Part shown: one piece after another, positions 1 through 11,700 of the stretch
How the letters are laid out: the number at the start of each line of letters is the position of its first letter
Numbering within the stretch: position 1 is the first letter of the stretch
Made by a program: the position numbers and the translations under genes
From: Channallabes apus
Taxonomy: Eukaryota > Chordata > Actinopteri > Siluriformes > Clariidae
Assembly: GCA_030522415.1 (NCBI GenBank)
Contig: CM060113.1
Span: 4,897,467 to 4,961,466 of the forward strand
DNA: 64,000 nucleotides
Direction of reading: 5' to 3'
The notes under the pieces: generated by a model
The model's input: the letters and a program-made list of their open reading frames with translations, nothing else
Database searches by the model: none
Told to the model about the DNA's origin: nothing

Positions 1-1185
1 TTTCAAAGGTGCATCCAGTCCCACTACACTTGTTCATTAAATAAAAAACAAAAACAAATTGTTAGTAAATCAAAATGATTCAAATGTAGTTTTCATGTGG
101 TATGTGTACATTTCTGGTGGTTTATAGAGACTCGCTTATTATTTTTACATCCTGTAAATAAAATAAACTGTCTTTTAGTTGTAGCCCAGTAAGAGTTGCA
201 GTACCTCTAGCCCGATGCTAGTAGAGGAGACTGTGATTACTATGTACTGAAGTTTAGGCTATTTTTCCAAGTTTTATTTTTTTTTTATTTCTACTGTAAG
301 TAGAAGTTATGAACAATGTTGGAGGACATTACTTTTTAAAGTAACTAATTACATTACTATTACTGTCATTAAAAGTTATGAGTTACATTACAGCATTACC
401 TTCTGATTAAAGTAACTAGTTTGAGTACTTTTCCATTGCAGGAAATGAAAACTCCCTTGAAGATGCCAAGCTCAGATAAGATGTCTCTAGTTTTAATGGG
501 TTTAACTGTATACAAAATCTGGAAGCAAAAGGATTAATGAGTCTGGTCTCAGAGTTCCATTTAAAAGGTCTTTAGCAAGCAAGGTGCTATCAAGCTCCCA
601 CCATAGTCCCTAAACCTTAGAATTGTTATATTGACCTTCTGCCAGGGGCAACTTTTCGAGATAATTTATTTACCATCTTAGCAGACTGTGACTCTGCATT
701 GATTGCCATGAACTTAAGCAGCTAAGTGATTTTGTGTAGTCTCAGAATGAGTATGAACGTATGTGTACTATAAGGAATGGGTGGATGATCATCTCTACAG
801 ACATGGGACAAAACAAATGCCTGGCAGTGCTATGCAGTTTGATCAATGTGATATACTCATTCACTAAGAAGGTGCTTTATTATTTGTCCCACTGTAAACT
901 ATAATGCTCAAAGTAATTAAACATATTGAGTACTGTTAAATTAAAAACATCATTACTCAAAATTTTATGGAACTAATTACTATATTGTTTTAGTGACATT
1001 ATGATGTACCTTGTGTTTGTGTGCATGTGTTCTTGTGGGGGTTGTCTTGAAAGATGTACTAAAATTTGTTTTGTTACAATATCAAATACATACTGTATGT
1101 AATAGAATTATGCCACTTAACATCAAGGTACAAGAATATAAAGCTCTAAAGTATATAGTTGGAATATAAATAAGTTTATTGCTGC
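1..1185. other. Gene-free left edge, possible MITE
   Basis: No coding exon is visible. Between about 320 and 1000 the sequence carries repeated motifs of the type AAGTAACTAATTAC on one side and GTAATTAAAC or ACTAATTACT on the other. This resembles the ends of short nonautonomous hAT-like elements in fish, but I cannot define its termini. The rest looks like ordinary AT-rich intergenic DNA. Confidence 0.3.
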
Positions 1186-2128
1186 CGTCACGTTCTGCTA
1201 TGATGCTGGACTGTAGGCTTGGTGTTGAGGCATAGATGCAGAGGGGATGCAGTGAAACAGAAAGAGTCTTTAATAATCAAATCCAAACATGAACAAAACA
1301 TGAACTAAGGAAGTTGGCTAAAAACATGGAGCATGCTAACAAACGAGAACTCAAAACACAAACTCGGGATTACACGATCTAATACAGTACAGACATGGGG
1401 ATACAAACTGGACGAGACAACAGACTAAAGGACTAAACACAAGGGACTGTGCATGCAGGGGATAAACAAACAAGACAGGCTTGGCTAGGTCTACTGACTG
1501 AGCTGCACATTAGCTGCTAAGCTAGCTCATAGCTAATCAGACTAATGGCTACACAGGCCAGTAGCCTGAGACCCAAGGGAATGAACAGACAAGGTACTGT
1601 ACACAGCAGACTAGGTATGAAACAGACTAAGAACTCTAAAGGTTAGTGGCTAAAGATGTTAGTACCTAAACAGACAAGGTGACTAGACAGACTCAAAGAC
1701 TAGACAGACTAAGATCTAAACATGTTAGTATCACCCTCATTACTATTTAAACAGACTACTAGCTAAACATGCAATGGGGGTTACTTACACAAAAGGGTAA
1801 ACACAAAAGGCTAATTCTCCTAGAGGCTAATCCTGCTAGGAGAGACAAAGAGACAAACTAAATCAAAGCAAATACAAATTTAAAAAGCTCCAGAAACTAA
1901 ATGCCAACTATAATGAAACCAAACTAAAACAAGGAAACAAAACCCACATAACAGAAATTAATGCTCGACCCAGTTTCCCAGAACAAACAGGTATTTATAA
2001 CAATGCTAATGAGCCTCCTCAGTTCAGGTGAGCATCCACGTCACCTGACCGAGGAGGCTTCTGGGAAACTGAGTCTAGGAACAGAATTACAAACTAAAAA
2101 CACTGCCCTCTAGTGGGCAACCCTCACT
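1186..2128 (-). mobile_element. Solo LTR (family A), minus orientation
   Basis: A 943 bp sequence whose minus-strand reading starts near a CTAGAGGGC block, has a conserved CAGTTTCCCAGAA...CCTCGGTCAGGTGA block, and ends in ...GAACGTGACG. The same sequence occurs at 58411-63171, where a LINE splits it. The 5 bp direct repeat GCTGC lies at 1181-1185 and 2129-2133, the size expected for LTR-retroelement integration. No internal region or second LTR is present, so this is a solo LTR left by LTR-LTR recombination. The outermost bases have drifted from the TG...CA consensus. Confidence 0.75.
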
Positions 2129-2144
2129 GCTGCCTTTAAGTATT

Positions 2145-2350
2145 TTATTCAATTCAATTTTATTTGTATAACACTTTTATCAATGGTCATTGTCTCAGCT
2201 TTACAAAAAAAAAAAGAAAAGAATGTGTATAAAATGTTGAATTGTGTATGAATTGTGAGAAAATGTGCATGAATCAAAATAAGATTGTCCTTGATGAGCA
2301 AGGACGGTGGCAAGGAAAATCTCCTGAGGTTTGTTGGAAATAGGAAGAAA
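2145..2350 (-). mobile_element. L2-like LINE 3' end fragment
   Basis: The minus strand carries the tail also found at 19460-19527 and 47530-47604 (GACAATGACCATTG, then ATTGA repeats). Only the 3' end is present, so this is a strongly 5'-truncated copy. Confidence 0.6.
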
Positions 2351-2351
2351 C

Positions 2352-3162
2352 TGTCAGGTTCGGGTGGTAATGGCTGAATGCCGTGGGCAGAAAAAGGCAG
2401 GCACAGAGGAGTGTTTTTAAACAAACGAGTCTTTAATCAGGATATAACACAAAACAGGGATCACAAAGAAACAAAACAAACCAATACACAAATTATACAA
2501 CCCATAACTGACCAATACCCAGGCTATAGGACAATACACAAACCATAAGCATTATGCTGAAATACATGCTTAATTGACGAGACACAGACTCTAGTACACC
2601 AAATACAAGCACTATGTTGACACACAGGCTTCAGGACGAAACACAGGCTCTAATTCTCGTTACACTAAAGATAAGCAATATGTTGAGACACATGCTTAAG
2701 GACGAACACAGACTCAAGCTAAGTATGGAGCTAAAAACGGGAGTACAAGACGAGAGACTCGGAGCGACTAGAGACAGGGCTAGAGACACGAGACAGGGCT
2801 AGAGGCACGAGACAGGGCTAGGGACTAAAGACATGGCAATCAGCTAAACATGGCAGTTAGCTAACCATGGCAGTTAGCTAAACATGTCTTTAGCCTAACA
2901 TACAAATAGCTACACTTACCTTATAGCTAAACATACAACTAGCTAAACTTACCAAATAACTACCACAACACTAGAGACTCAGGACACAGAATCACAATGG
3001 CTAGGGACACATGGAGGCTAGGGTAAGGGACACAGAGGCACAGAGGCTAGGGACACACGGAGGCTCAGGCCACAGAGGCTAAGCGACACACGGAGGCTAA
3101 GCGACACACGGAGGCTAAGCGACACACGGAGGCTAAGCGACACATGGAGGCACGGAGGCAAA
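2352..3162 (-). mobile_element. LTR fragment related to family A, minus orientation
   Basis: It starts on the plus strand with TGTCAGG and a GCAGAGG...AGTCTTTAAT block like the other LTRs of this window (1186, 41741, 58411), then runs into short tandem arrays of the form AGGCTAAGCGACACACGG (about 3060-3150). Its far end abuts the 3' tail of the LINE at 3163. No matching second copy or target duplication was found. Confidence 0.5.
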
Positions 3163-3393
3163 TTCAAATTCAAATTTTATTTCACATACACAGTCATACA
3201 CAGTATAATATGCAGTGAAATGCTTACATGACCGCCAGTGACCTTAGAAAGAAAATAAATGCTTGTACGTAGCATAAATATAAATATCAATAAAAGGAAA
3301 TACTAAAGAAATAAATTTAACTAGTAAAATAAACTGTACAAATAAGGCATAATAAAATATTGCAAAATATAGAAATATACTGTAAGGGGGGGA

Positions 3394-3394
<1 letters not shown>

Positions 3395-3440
<46 letters not shown>
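3395..3440. repeat. (TA)n microsatellite
   Basis: A perfect TA dinucleotide run of about 46 bp inside the 3' UTR of the LINE. Confidence 0.95.
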
Positions 3441-3445
<5 letters not shown>

Positions 3446-3497
3446 TTAAAGTGACAATGGTTGTGCAAATATGCATGTAAGGTGACTAATGAAAGTT

Positions 3498-3866
3498 TTT
3501 TTTTTCATTTCATTTTCTATACCGCTTAATCCTGTGTTCAGGGTCGCGGAGGACCTGGAGCCTATCCCAGGAGACTTCGGGCACTAGGCGGGGTACACCC
3601 AGGGTGCCAATCACAGGGCACACACACACACACTACTACACACCCAATCACACACTACAGGCAATTTAGGAACGCCAATTAGCCTAACCTGCATATCTTT
3701 GGACTGTGGGAGGAAACCGGAGTACCCGGAGGAAACCCACCAAGCACGGGGAGAACATGCAAACTCCATGCACACAGAGACGGGAATCGAGCCTGGCCGG
3801 GGAATCGAACCCTGGACCCTGGAGGTGCAAGATGACAGTGCTAACCACTACACCACCGCGCCACCC
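3498..3866 (-). mobile_element. tRNA-derived SINE inserted in LINE 3' UTR
   Basis: Read on the minus strand it begins with GGTGGCGCGGTGGTGTAGTG (A-box-like) and contains a B-box-like GGTTCGATTCC segment in altered form, then a body shared with 48059-48412 and 51975-52127. A perfect 14 bp target-site duplication, GACTAATGAAAGTT, flanks it at 3484-3497 and 3867-3880, so the boundaries are secure. It inserted after the host LINE. Confidence 0.85.
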
Positions 3867-4375
3867 GACTAATGAAAGTTACATGTGCAATTGTCCAGAT
3901 GTATAAATATTTAGTGCAAGTGTGTATGAATGTGTCCATGTGTCCATGATTGTCCAGTCAATGTTGTGAGCTTAAAAAGATGTTATTAGTCAATGTTGTG
4001 AGCTTAAAAAGATGTTATTAGTACTAATGATGATTGAGAGACCTTATCGCCTGCGGGAAGAAGCTCCTCCTCAGTCTCTCTGTGTTGGCCTTCAGGGAGC
4101 AGAATCGCTTCCCAGACCGCAACAAAGAGAACAGTCCATTAATGGGGTGACTGAGGTCCTTCACGGTCTTCCTGGCCTTGGTCCAGCACCTCCTGCTGTA
4201 GATCGAGTGCAGGTCAGGGAGCTCACTGCGGATGATGCGCTCAGCTGATCGCACGACCTACTGTAGAGCTCGTCTGTCCTGCATGGTGCTGTTCCCGAAC
4301 CAGGTCGTGATGTTTCCCGTCAGGATGCTCTCTATGCTGCAAGAGTAGAACTTCCTGAGCACCTTGGAGGGCAGT

Positions 4376-5404
4376 CTAAAGTCTCAACCGTCTGAGGTGG
4401 TAGAGACGCTGCCGGGCCTTTTTCACCACGGTGTTGATGTGACAGGACCATGACAGGTCCTGAGTGATGTGAACACCGAGGTATCTGAAGCTGTCCACTC
4501 TCTCCACTGGGCTCCTGTTGATGACGGTGATCTGGTAGTTCCTATCCTGCTTTGTACAAAAGTCCATGTGGGTGTACAAAGAGTACAGCAGGGGGCTCAG
4601 AACACAACCCTGGGGGGCTCCAGTGCTGAGAGTGAGTGTAGCTGTGTCATGTCCGCCCATCCTTACTGCCTGTGGTTTGCCAGTCCAAAAATTGGAGATC
4701 CACTGACACATTGATGAGCTGAGTCCCAGGTGCTCCAGCTTGGTGGTGAGTGTGGAGGGAATTATGGAATTAAATGCAGAGCTGTAGTCGATGAAGAGCA
4801 TTTTAACATAATTCCCTTTCCTAGTGTCCAGGTGAGTAAGTGATGTGTGGAGGAGATGAGAGATTGCATCGTCTGTGGAACGGTTCTGGCGGTATGCAAA
4901 CTGTAGTGGGTCCAGTGTGTCGGGTAGTGAAGAAATGATGAAGTCTCTGACCAGGTGTTCAAAGCACTTCATCACTACTGAGGTGAGGGCTACAGGGCGA
5001 TAGTCATTGAGGGAAGCAGGATGAGGTTTCTTTGGAACAGGAACAATGATGGACTCCTTGAAGCATGTGGGGATCACCGACTGAGATAAAGAGATGTTGA
5101 ATATCTCAGTGAACACAGGTGCTAGCTGGTCTGCACAGGATCTGAGAATACGGCCTGAGATGCCATCTGGTCCTGCTGCTTTCATGGTGTTCACTCTCCT
5201 GAAGGCTCTCCTCACATCGTGCTCGGTGATGATGAGCGCGTTCCCGGTGCAGTCTGCCAGTCTGCAGCCGTTAGCTCCGCTAGCATTAGCGCCGTTAGCA
5301 TTAGCGCCGCTAGCATTAGCATCGCTAGCGTCTTTAGCTGCAGCCTCGAAGCGAGCATAGAAAGTGTTGAGCTCGTCTGCCAGAGTCGCGTCCACGTTCG
5401 TCAT
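4376..5404 (-). pseudogene. Reverse transcriptase fragment of LINE copy 1, catalytic motif deleted
   Basis: About 340 residues of a LINE reverse transcriptase. Recognisable blocks are the KAAGPDGISG fingers motif, LNDYRPVALTS, FIDYSSAFN (the first catalytic Asp region) and GAPQGCVLSPLLYSLYT. Directly after the last block the sequence jumps to DFCTKQDRNYQ, whereas copy 2 (36250-37599) has about 60 further residues there, including the FADD catalytic box. This copy therefore has a deletion that keeps frame but removes the active-site aspartates. It cannot be functional. Confidence 0.8.
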
Positions 5405-5422
5405 ACCGGTTGTTGGTGTTTT

Positions 5423-6268
5423 TTAGTCCGTTATTGTCCTTAGTCCCTGCCACAGGCTCCTAGAGTCACTCTGTTGAAGCTGTGACTCTAGTTTTCTCCC
5501 GTAGCGCTGCTTCGCCTCTCTCACCGCCTTCCGGAAGTTGTATGACACAGCCTTGTATAGTTCCATGTCCCCCGACGCAAGTCCCGTGTTGTAGGTAGCG
5601 GTGTGAGATCTCAGAGCGTCGCGGATGGTTTTATCCACCCATGGCTTCTGGTTGGGAAACGTTCTGATAGTCTTTTTCTCCACCGTATCATCCGCTAGCT
5701 TCCCAATGAATCCCACAACCGCTTCCGTAAACACGCTGACGTCATCATCGGAGCTGTTTCTGAACATGTCCCAGTCTGCGTCATTGAGTGTGTCCTGTAA
5801 TGTGGCCAACGATTGGTCCGTCCAGCGCGTGACCTCCCTCTGAACCGGAACTTCGGGTTTCATCCTTTGTTTGTATTTTGGCATGAGGAAGATGGCGGCG
5901 GCGGCGGATTTACCAAACGCTGGATGAGATTGTGCCTTGTAACCATCCTTGACCGTTGTATAACAATTATCTAGTGTCCTATCACCCCTGGTGGGGCAGG
6001 TGATATGCTGATGAAAGTTCGGCGCTGCGCGTCTGAGGTTGGCCCTATTAAAGTCCCCCGCCACAATAAGCGCAGCGTCCCGGTGTTGTGTCTGGTGCTG
6101 TGTGAGCGCCTCATGCAGCTCGCATAAGGCAGTGTCTGTGTCCACTTGTGGTGGAATGTAAACGGCACTTAATATGACCGATGTGAACTCCCGGGGGAAG
6201 ATAAAAAGGACGACACATAATGGACAGTAGTTCCAGTTTTGGTGTGCAGGAGCGTGTAAGAGGAACAA
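5423..6268 (-). pseudogene. LINE copy 1 endonuclease C-terminal half and linker
   Basis: An open frame of 281 residues with VAGDFNRANL (endonuclease GDFN motif) and a linker containing KPWVDKTIRDAL, typical of the region between the AP endonuclease and RT of fish LINEs. The more N-terminal endonuclease lies in other frames at 6111-6417, so frameshifts separate the parts. It is the same element as the RT at 4376-5404. Confidence 0.7.
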
Positions 6269-6839
6269 CGCTCGCGTTGTTGCACCAGCTGTTGTTCACC
6301 ATTAAACACACGCCGCCTCCCCTTGACTTTCCCGAGTCCCGCGTCCTGTCCATGCGGTGAACCGAGAAGAACTCGGCTGGTTGTATGGCGTGGTCCGGCA
6401 CCGCTGGGTTCAGCCATGTCTTGGTGAAGCAGAGAAGGTTTCAGTCCCGAATGTCTCTTTGGTACTTTGTCCTGGCCCTGAGGTCATCGAGTTTGTTTTC
6501 CAGTGACTGGACGTTGGCGAGCAGGATGCTAGGCAGATGTGTGGTGTGCACGGGCTCTCAGCCTGTTCCTGACACCAGCTCGTTTACCTCGGGGCCGCCG
6601 CTTCGCGTCGCGTCCATTGTTCTCCCTCAGGATCTCACTCGGCCAGCTCGGATCCGGAGTTAAAAACGTCGAATTGTGAGTACATTGTATACCAATAGAA
6701 ACAAGAGTGTCTCTATCATACCTACAGTAATGTACTCAATGGTGGTGATTTTGCCGATTTTAAAACACTGAAAACTAACTTAAAGAACAAAAACAAAGAA
6801 AAGGTGGTCGGAGCAGTCATGACGGCAGCCGACCTCACC

Positions 6840-6972
6840 TGCGCCATTTTGGAATCATCCAAGATGGTGTGCTCCCGCATCACCTGACCGAGGTGCCTTC
6901 TGGGAAACTGAGTCTGCAAAGCAGAAACTACAAAAAACAAAACAGTGCCCTCTAGTGGCGATTCCTTACAGA
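6840..6972 (-). mobile_element. LTR end fragment, family A-like
   Basis: It contains CATCACCTGACCGAGGTGCC, then TTCTGGGAAACTGAGTCTG and GTGCCCTCTAGTGG, the reverse complement of the 5' part of the LTR family seen at 1186, 31910 and 58411. It lies just upstream of LINE copy 1 and may belong to the LTR fragment at 2352-3162 that the LINE interrupted. Confidence 0.5.
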
Positions 6973-7640
6973 AAGAAGTCAACAGAGTGATAGCAGGAAT
7001 TGTTTTGCAGTCATACTATGCATTAGGCAGCTCAAAGTTCAATATAACATTTGATGTTATTAAGTAAATGGAGTCCAGTTCGTTATTGGAGGCTCTTGTA
7101 GAATTTTGGAAATTCCAGTCTTGAACCATTGAGCAGCTGCAGTCAGAAGTCCTCAGAGAACAGCTAAAATTGGAACCTTCCCTGGTCACTGCATCCATGC
7201 GACAAGATCTCCAACCAGGAATGGCGCACCAGGATGAGTCAGACAGATCAGAGGGGGTCTGGATCACTGACAGCTCAGGAGCGGCATGTGTACTTCAACA
7301 GTGAGAGAGAGAGAGGGAGAGAAGAAAAATTAGAAAAGAAAAGAGAGGAAGACATAACAGTCACATAATGTATAAGGTGAATGTATATACGTATAGTACA
7401 GAGTGCAAGCAGGGACTCTATGCAAGCAGGATAACCTACAGTATGACTGCATAACTAAAAGGGAGAGCCAGAAGGAAAAACAGACATGAGGGCTCCCTGA
7501 AATTTAAAGCAACCAGTCACTCCACTGTCAACAAACCTGAGTGATCAGTGCTAGTTTACGCACCTAGTTGAACTATTTTTTATGCATCGTTTAGTGTCAA
7601 CATATTCCTTATCTTGGCAATATTTCAGAGATTTAAAAAA
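6973..7640. other. No gene seen
   Basis: Apart from a short GA-rich stretch near 7300 and a possible repeat-derived segment at 7000-7280, I see no coding or RNA feature. Confidence 0.5.
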
Positions 7641-7859
7641 TTATATCCTGGTAGTATTATGTACATGTGCTTTGAATGAGAGATTGGAATCTATAATCAC
7701 ACAGAGGTCTTTTACTGTTGCACTTGATAAAACAGAAAGGCCACCCGGAGTTACAGTGTGATCAAAATTCTTACTCATTGCTGCATGTGGTCCTAGTACA
7801 GTACCAGAACTTGCAAAAGGAAGTTCATTAATATTCCTGTCTCTTATGCATTCAGACAT
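7641..7859 (-). pseudogene. L2-like RT fragment
   Basis: A short minus-strand frame contains VKDLCVIIDSNLSFKAHV, which corresponds to VKDLGVTLDSNLSFESHI in the larger LINE ORF at 17919-18764. It is a small decayed piece with no surrounding element visible. Confidence 0.55.
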
Positions 7860-8336
7860 TGCTTAACTTTATTAAGGTGGCTTTTGCCATCTGGTCATTA
7901 GCGTAACAAAGAAAAGCAATACCATGCTTATGAATTATGTTGCCTAGAGGAAGCATGTAAAAAAAAACAAAAAAAAAACAGTGGCACTAAAAGCAAACCA
8001 TGTGGAACTTCACTTGAAAAAAATGCAGACTAGTAACTATTTAAATCTGCAAACTGATAACGATCAGTCAAATGGGTTCTGAGCCAGAAGAGGGCTGTTC
8101 CCTTAATTCCTACTACATTTTCCAACTTGTGAAGTTTCACTGAATTACTGTTTTAATCAAAACTATAATAGTATTTACAATTAAATGATTGTAATATGAA
8201 TATTTAGCAAAATGTGAGAGATTTTTATTTCAAGAATAGTGACATCGCACTGAATAAAAACTAATTGAAATTTAATTAAATTTAGAGGACAGTATAAAGA
8301 AACCGTGAAATGTGGGCACAGGTACTTGTAAGTGAA

Positions 8337-8608
8337 CAAGTGAACCACATTTTCCATTCTGTCATAAAATCTTTGTCAATATATCTCTGTGCAACACTAA
8401 AACACAAATATGGAAAAATGTGGTAAAGATGTAAGCAGAACGGTATACCATGTGATTGGTTGTAATTTTAAAATGGCCCAATCATGTCATTTTCTGAGGT
8501 GTGCCCAGGACAGATTGTCTACTGCCTATTGTGTCAGGTTTTAAACGCATTCATATTCTGTTGTTGTTCATATAAGAGACAAACACCAAAATTTTATAAG
8601 AAATAAAA
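8337..8608 (+). promoter_or_regulatory. Conserved upstream block of NITR gene 1
   Basis: This block is clearly alignable with 39185-39451, upstream of NITR gene 3, although the surrounding DNA differs. Shared segments include ACCACATTTTCCATTCT, AATGTGGTAAAGATGTA, ATACCATGTGA, CAGGACAGATTGTCTACTG and TTCATATTCTGTTGTT. RUNX-type cores are kept in both (ACCACA at 8344-8349, TGTGGT at 8419-8424). Where gene 3 has TATAAAAATA, gene 1 does not; a CATATAAGAG near 8570 could serve instead. Promoter function is inferred from conservation and position. Confidence 0.5.
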
Positions 8609-8683
8609 ATGACTGGATTTTGGGTCTTTTGCTTGATCTTCAGCACCATGCGTAAGTCATTAATTTGAATTATTTGTATCATG

Positions 8684-8731
<48 letters not shown>

Positions 8732-11700
8732 TTTCGAGTAATTTTCTTGTTTGTTATGCCTTTTCTCGCACCCAGTAAAATATTTGGAAATTTAAAATTT
8801 CAACACTTCTTCCAAGCTTATGAAAAAGCCTATTAATGTCACGGTCGAACACCAGATGGCGCCAAACTCCAAGACTCCATTTTGTTTCTGTTCTGTTTCA
8901 TTTTTGTTTTTGAACTCCGTTTCCCAGAGTGCACCTCGGTCAGGTAATGGGAGCACACCTGATCGAGGTTAGCAGACTCATCAGTACCAAGTTAAATAGA
9001 CTTTTGTTTCCTTTGTTCTGTGTCGGGCATCTGTTCGCTACGGTAATGTTCAGTGGGTGTTTCTGTTCCTTGTTCGTGGTCTAGGTGTCATGCCATTTCC
9101 CCTTGCTCTTAGTTTATGTTATTCTGTGTCTTAGTTCTGTATCTAGTTTAGCTCTGTGTGTTAGGTTAGCTTTGTCTGTTAGGTTAGCTCTGTCTGTTAG
9201 GTTAGATCTGTCTGTTAGTTTAGCTCTGTGTTTAGTTTAGCTCTGTGTTAGGTTAGCTCTGTCGGTTAGGTTAGCTCTGTCGGTTAGGTTAGCTCTGTCG
9301 GTTAGGTTAGCTCTGTCGGTTAGGTTAGTTCTGTCTGTTAGGTTAGCTCCATGTCTAGTTTAGCTCCATGTTTAGTTTAGCTCTATGTTTAGTTTAGCTC
9401 TATGTTTAGGTTAGCTCTATGTTTAGGTTAGCTCTATGTTTAGGTTAGCTCTATGTTTAGGTTAGCTCTATGTTTAGGTTAGCTCTATGTTTAGGTTAAC
9501 TCTATGTTTAGTCTAACTCTGTGTGTAGTCTAGCTCTGTGTTTTGTATAGCTCTGTGTTTGCTTTAGCCCTGTGTCTTGTTTAACTCTATGTTTAGTCTA
9601 CACTGTGTGTTAGGTTAGCTCTGTGTGTTAGGTTAGCTCTGTGGGTTAGGTTAGCTCTGTCTGTTAGGTTAGCTCCATGTCTAGTTAGCTCCATGTTTGG
9701 TTTAGTCCGTGTGTTCGGTTCAGCTCTGTGTGTTAGTCAGTTTGAGTCCTGTTGGTACATGTTCACATTTTGGTTCCTTTATTAAAAACCCCTTTTTCAC
9801 TCTATCACCTCCGCCTCCATGTCTTCTCCAAAACCCACACGAGCACCCCGTTACAGAATGCCCGACCTAAAAAGTAGTATAGCGGAGGGGCCTCCCCTGG
9901 ATATTTTTTGTGGGGGGGCGATGTTCGTGACGCCGAGGCAAGTAGGCTTCCAGGACAGCAGGCTTGCCATCCGGCGGAACAAGCTGGAACAAGATGGCGA
10001 ACGAGCAACGCAGCCAGATTGGAGAGGGTCGCGGCTGGCGATACGACGCGTGCCTCCAAGGACACAGGACGACGGAACCAGGGGTAGGGAAAAACCCCAG
10101 TCGGAGTGTCGACGGACGGGGCACGACGTGGAGCACCAGCAGCAGAGGCGAGTACTCCAACAGCTGGCTGGGGAACTCATCCAGCAGGTCAATGCGTGCA
10201 GGGCGGACAATGATATAGAGCGCATGCAAACCCTGCTGGAGTTGGGGGCACGACTCCAGGATCAGCTCGTTCAGCTGGATCGAAAGGGCCCAGCCGTTCC
10301 AGAGAGCCCCGTGATGGGCCCAGCCGTTCCAGAGAGCCCCGTGATGGGCCCAGCCGTTCCAGAGAGCCCCGTGATGGGCCCAGCCGTTCCAGAGAGCCCC
10401 GTGATGGGCCCAGCCGTTCCAGAGAGCCCCGTGATGGGCCCAGCCGTTCCAGAGAGCCCCGTGATGGGCCCAGCCGTTCCAGAGAGCCCCGTGATGGGCC
10501 CAGCCGTTCCAGAGAGCCCCGTGATGGGCCCAGCCGTTCCAGAGAGCCCCGTGATGGGCCCAGCCGATCTCCCAGAGAGCCCAGTGGAGGGCTCCGATCT
10601 CCCAGAGAGCCCAGTGAAGGGCTCCGATCTCCCAGCCTGCCCAGTTGAGGGCTCCGATCTCCCAGAGAGCCCAGTGGAGGGCTCCGATCTCCCAGAGAGC
10701 CCAGTGGAGGGCTCCGATCTCCCAGAGAGCCCAGTGGAGGGCTCCGATAGCCCCAAAGAGCATGAGCCAGCTCAGCGACAGCCCTGCCTCGTCAATGACT
10801 TTGTGCCTCAACCGCTGTTTGGCGTCGTCGACGACGACACCGAACTACCGCCGCCGCCTCCGCCATGCCTCGACGACGAGCTGCCTATGTCCGCCTTCGA
10901 GGACTTCGAACTGCCTCCTCCACCATGGCCATGCCTCGGCAACGAAGTCGAGCCGTCAGCCAGATTCGGCGGCGATCCAGCTCCGTCTCTGCCCTGCGAT
11001 CCAGCTCCGTCTCTGCCCTGCGATCCAGCTCCGTCCCTGACCTGCGATCCAGCTCCGTCTCCGCCCTGCGATCCAGCTCCGTCTCCGCCCTGCGATCCAG
11101 CTCCGTCTCCGCCCTGCGATCCAGCTCCGTCTCCGCCCTGCGATCCAGCTCCGTCTCCGCCCTGCGATCCAGCTCCGTCTCCGCCCTGCGATCCAGCTCC
11201 GTCTCCGCCCTGCGATCCAGCTCCGTCTCCGCCCTGCGATCCAGCTCCGTCTCCGCCCTGCGATCCAGCGCCGTCTCCGCCCTGCGATCCAGCGCCGTCT
11301 CCGCCCTGCGATCCAGCGCCGTCTCCGCCCTGCGACCCAGCGCCGTCTCCGCCCTGCGACCCCGCGCCAGTGCTCCTCGCTCCGCCGCCCGGCTTCGCCG
11401 ACGACCCAGCGCCAGTGCTCCTCGCTCCGCCGCCCGGCTTCGCCGACGACCCAGCGCCACTGCTCCTCGCTCCGCCGCCCGGCTTCGCCGACGACCCAGC
11501 GCCACTGCTCCTCGCTCCGCCGCCCGGCTTCGCCGACGACCCAGCGCCACTGCTCCTCGCTCCGCCGCCCGGCTTCGTCGACGACCCAGCGCCACTGCTC
11601 CTCGCTCCGCCGACAGGACTCGGCGACGACCCAGCTCCTGTGCCCACCCTGCCACCCTGCCCAGGGAACCTGTGCTGCAGCCTCTCGGTTGGGAAGACCG

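Larger units (their letters stand above)
3163..6690 (-). mobile_element. Degenerate non-LTR retrotransposon, copy 1 (CR1/L2/Rex-type RT)
   Basis: The minus strand holds, from 6690 down to 3163, an endonuclease domain (broken frames, 6417-5423), a linker, a reverse transcriptase (5404-4376), a broken C-terminal region (about 4254-4012) and a 3' UTR with an A/T-rich end near AATTCAAATTCAAATTTT. A second, shorter copy lies at 35540-37575 with the same 3' UTR. The reading frame changes several times, so the copy is dead. A SINE sits in its 3' UTR. The 5' boundary is approximate. Confidence 0.75.

Noticed and set aside
3706..3906. Short plus-strand frame, also seen on the minus strand at 48003-48221
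   Set aside because: It lies in the antisense of the tRNA-derived SINE and recurs wherever that SINE occurs.
10287..10560. CRISPR-like regular repeat array
   Set aside because: The units are contiguous 30 bp coding repeats without unique spacers, inside an LTR element of a vertebrate.
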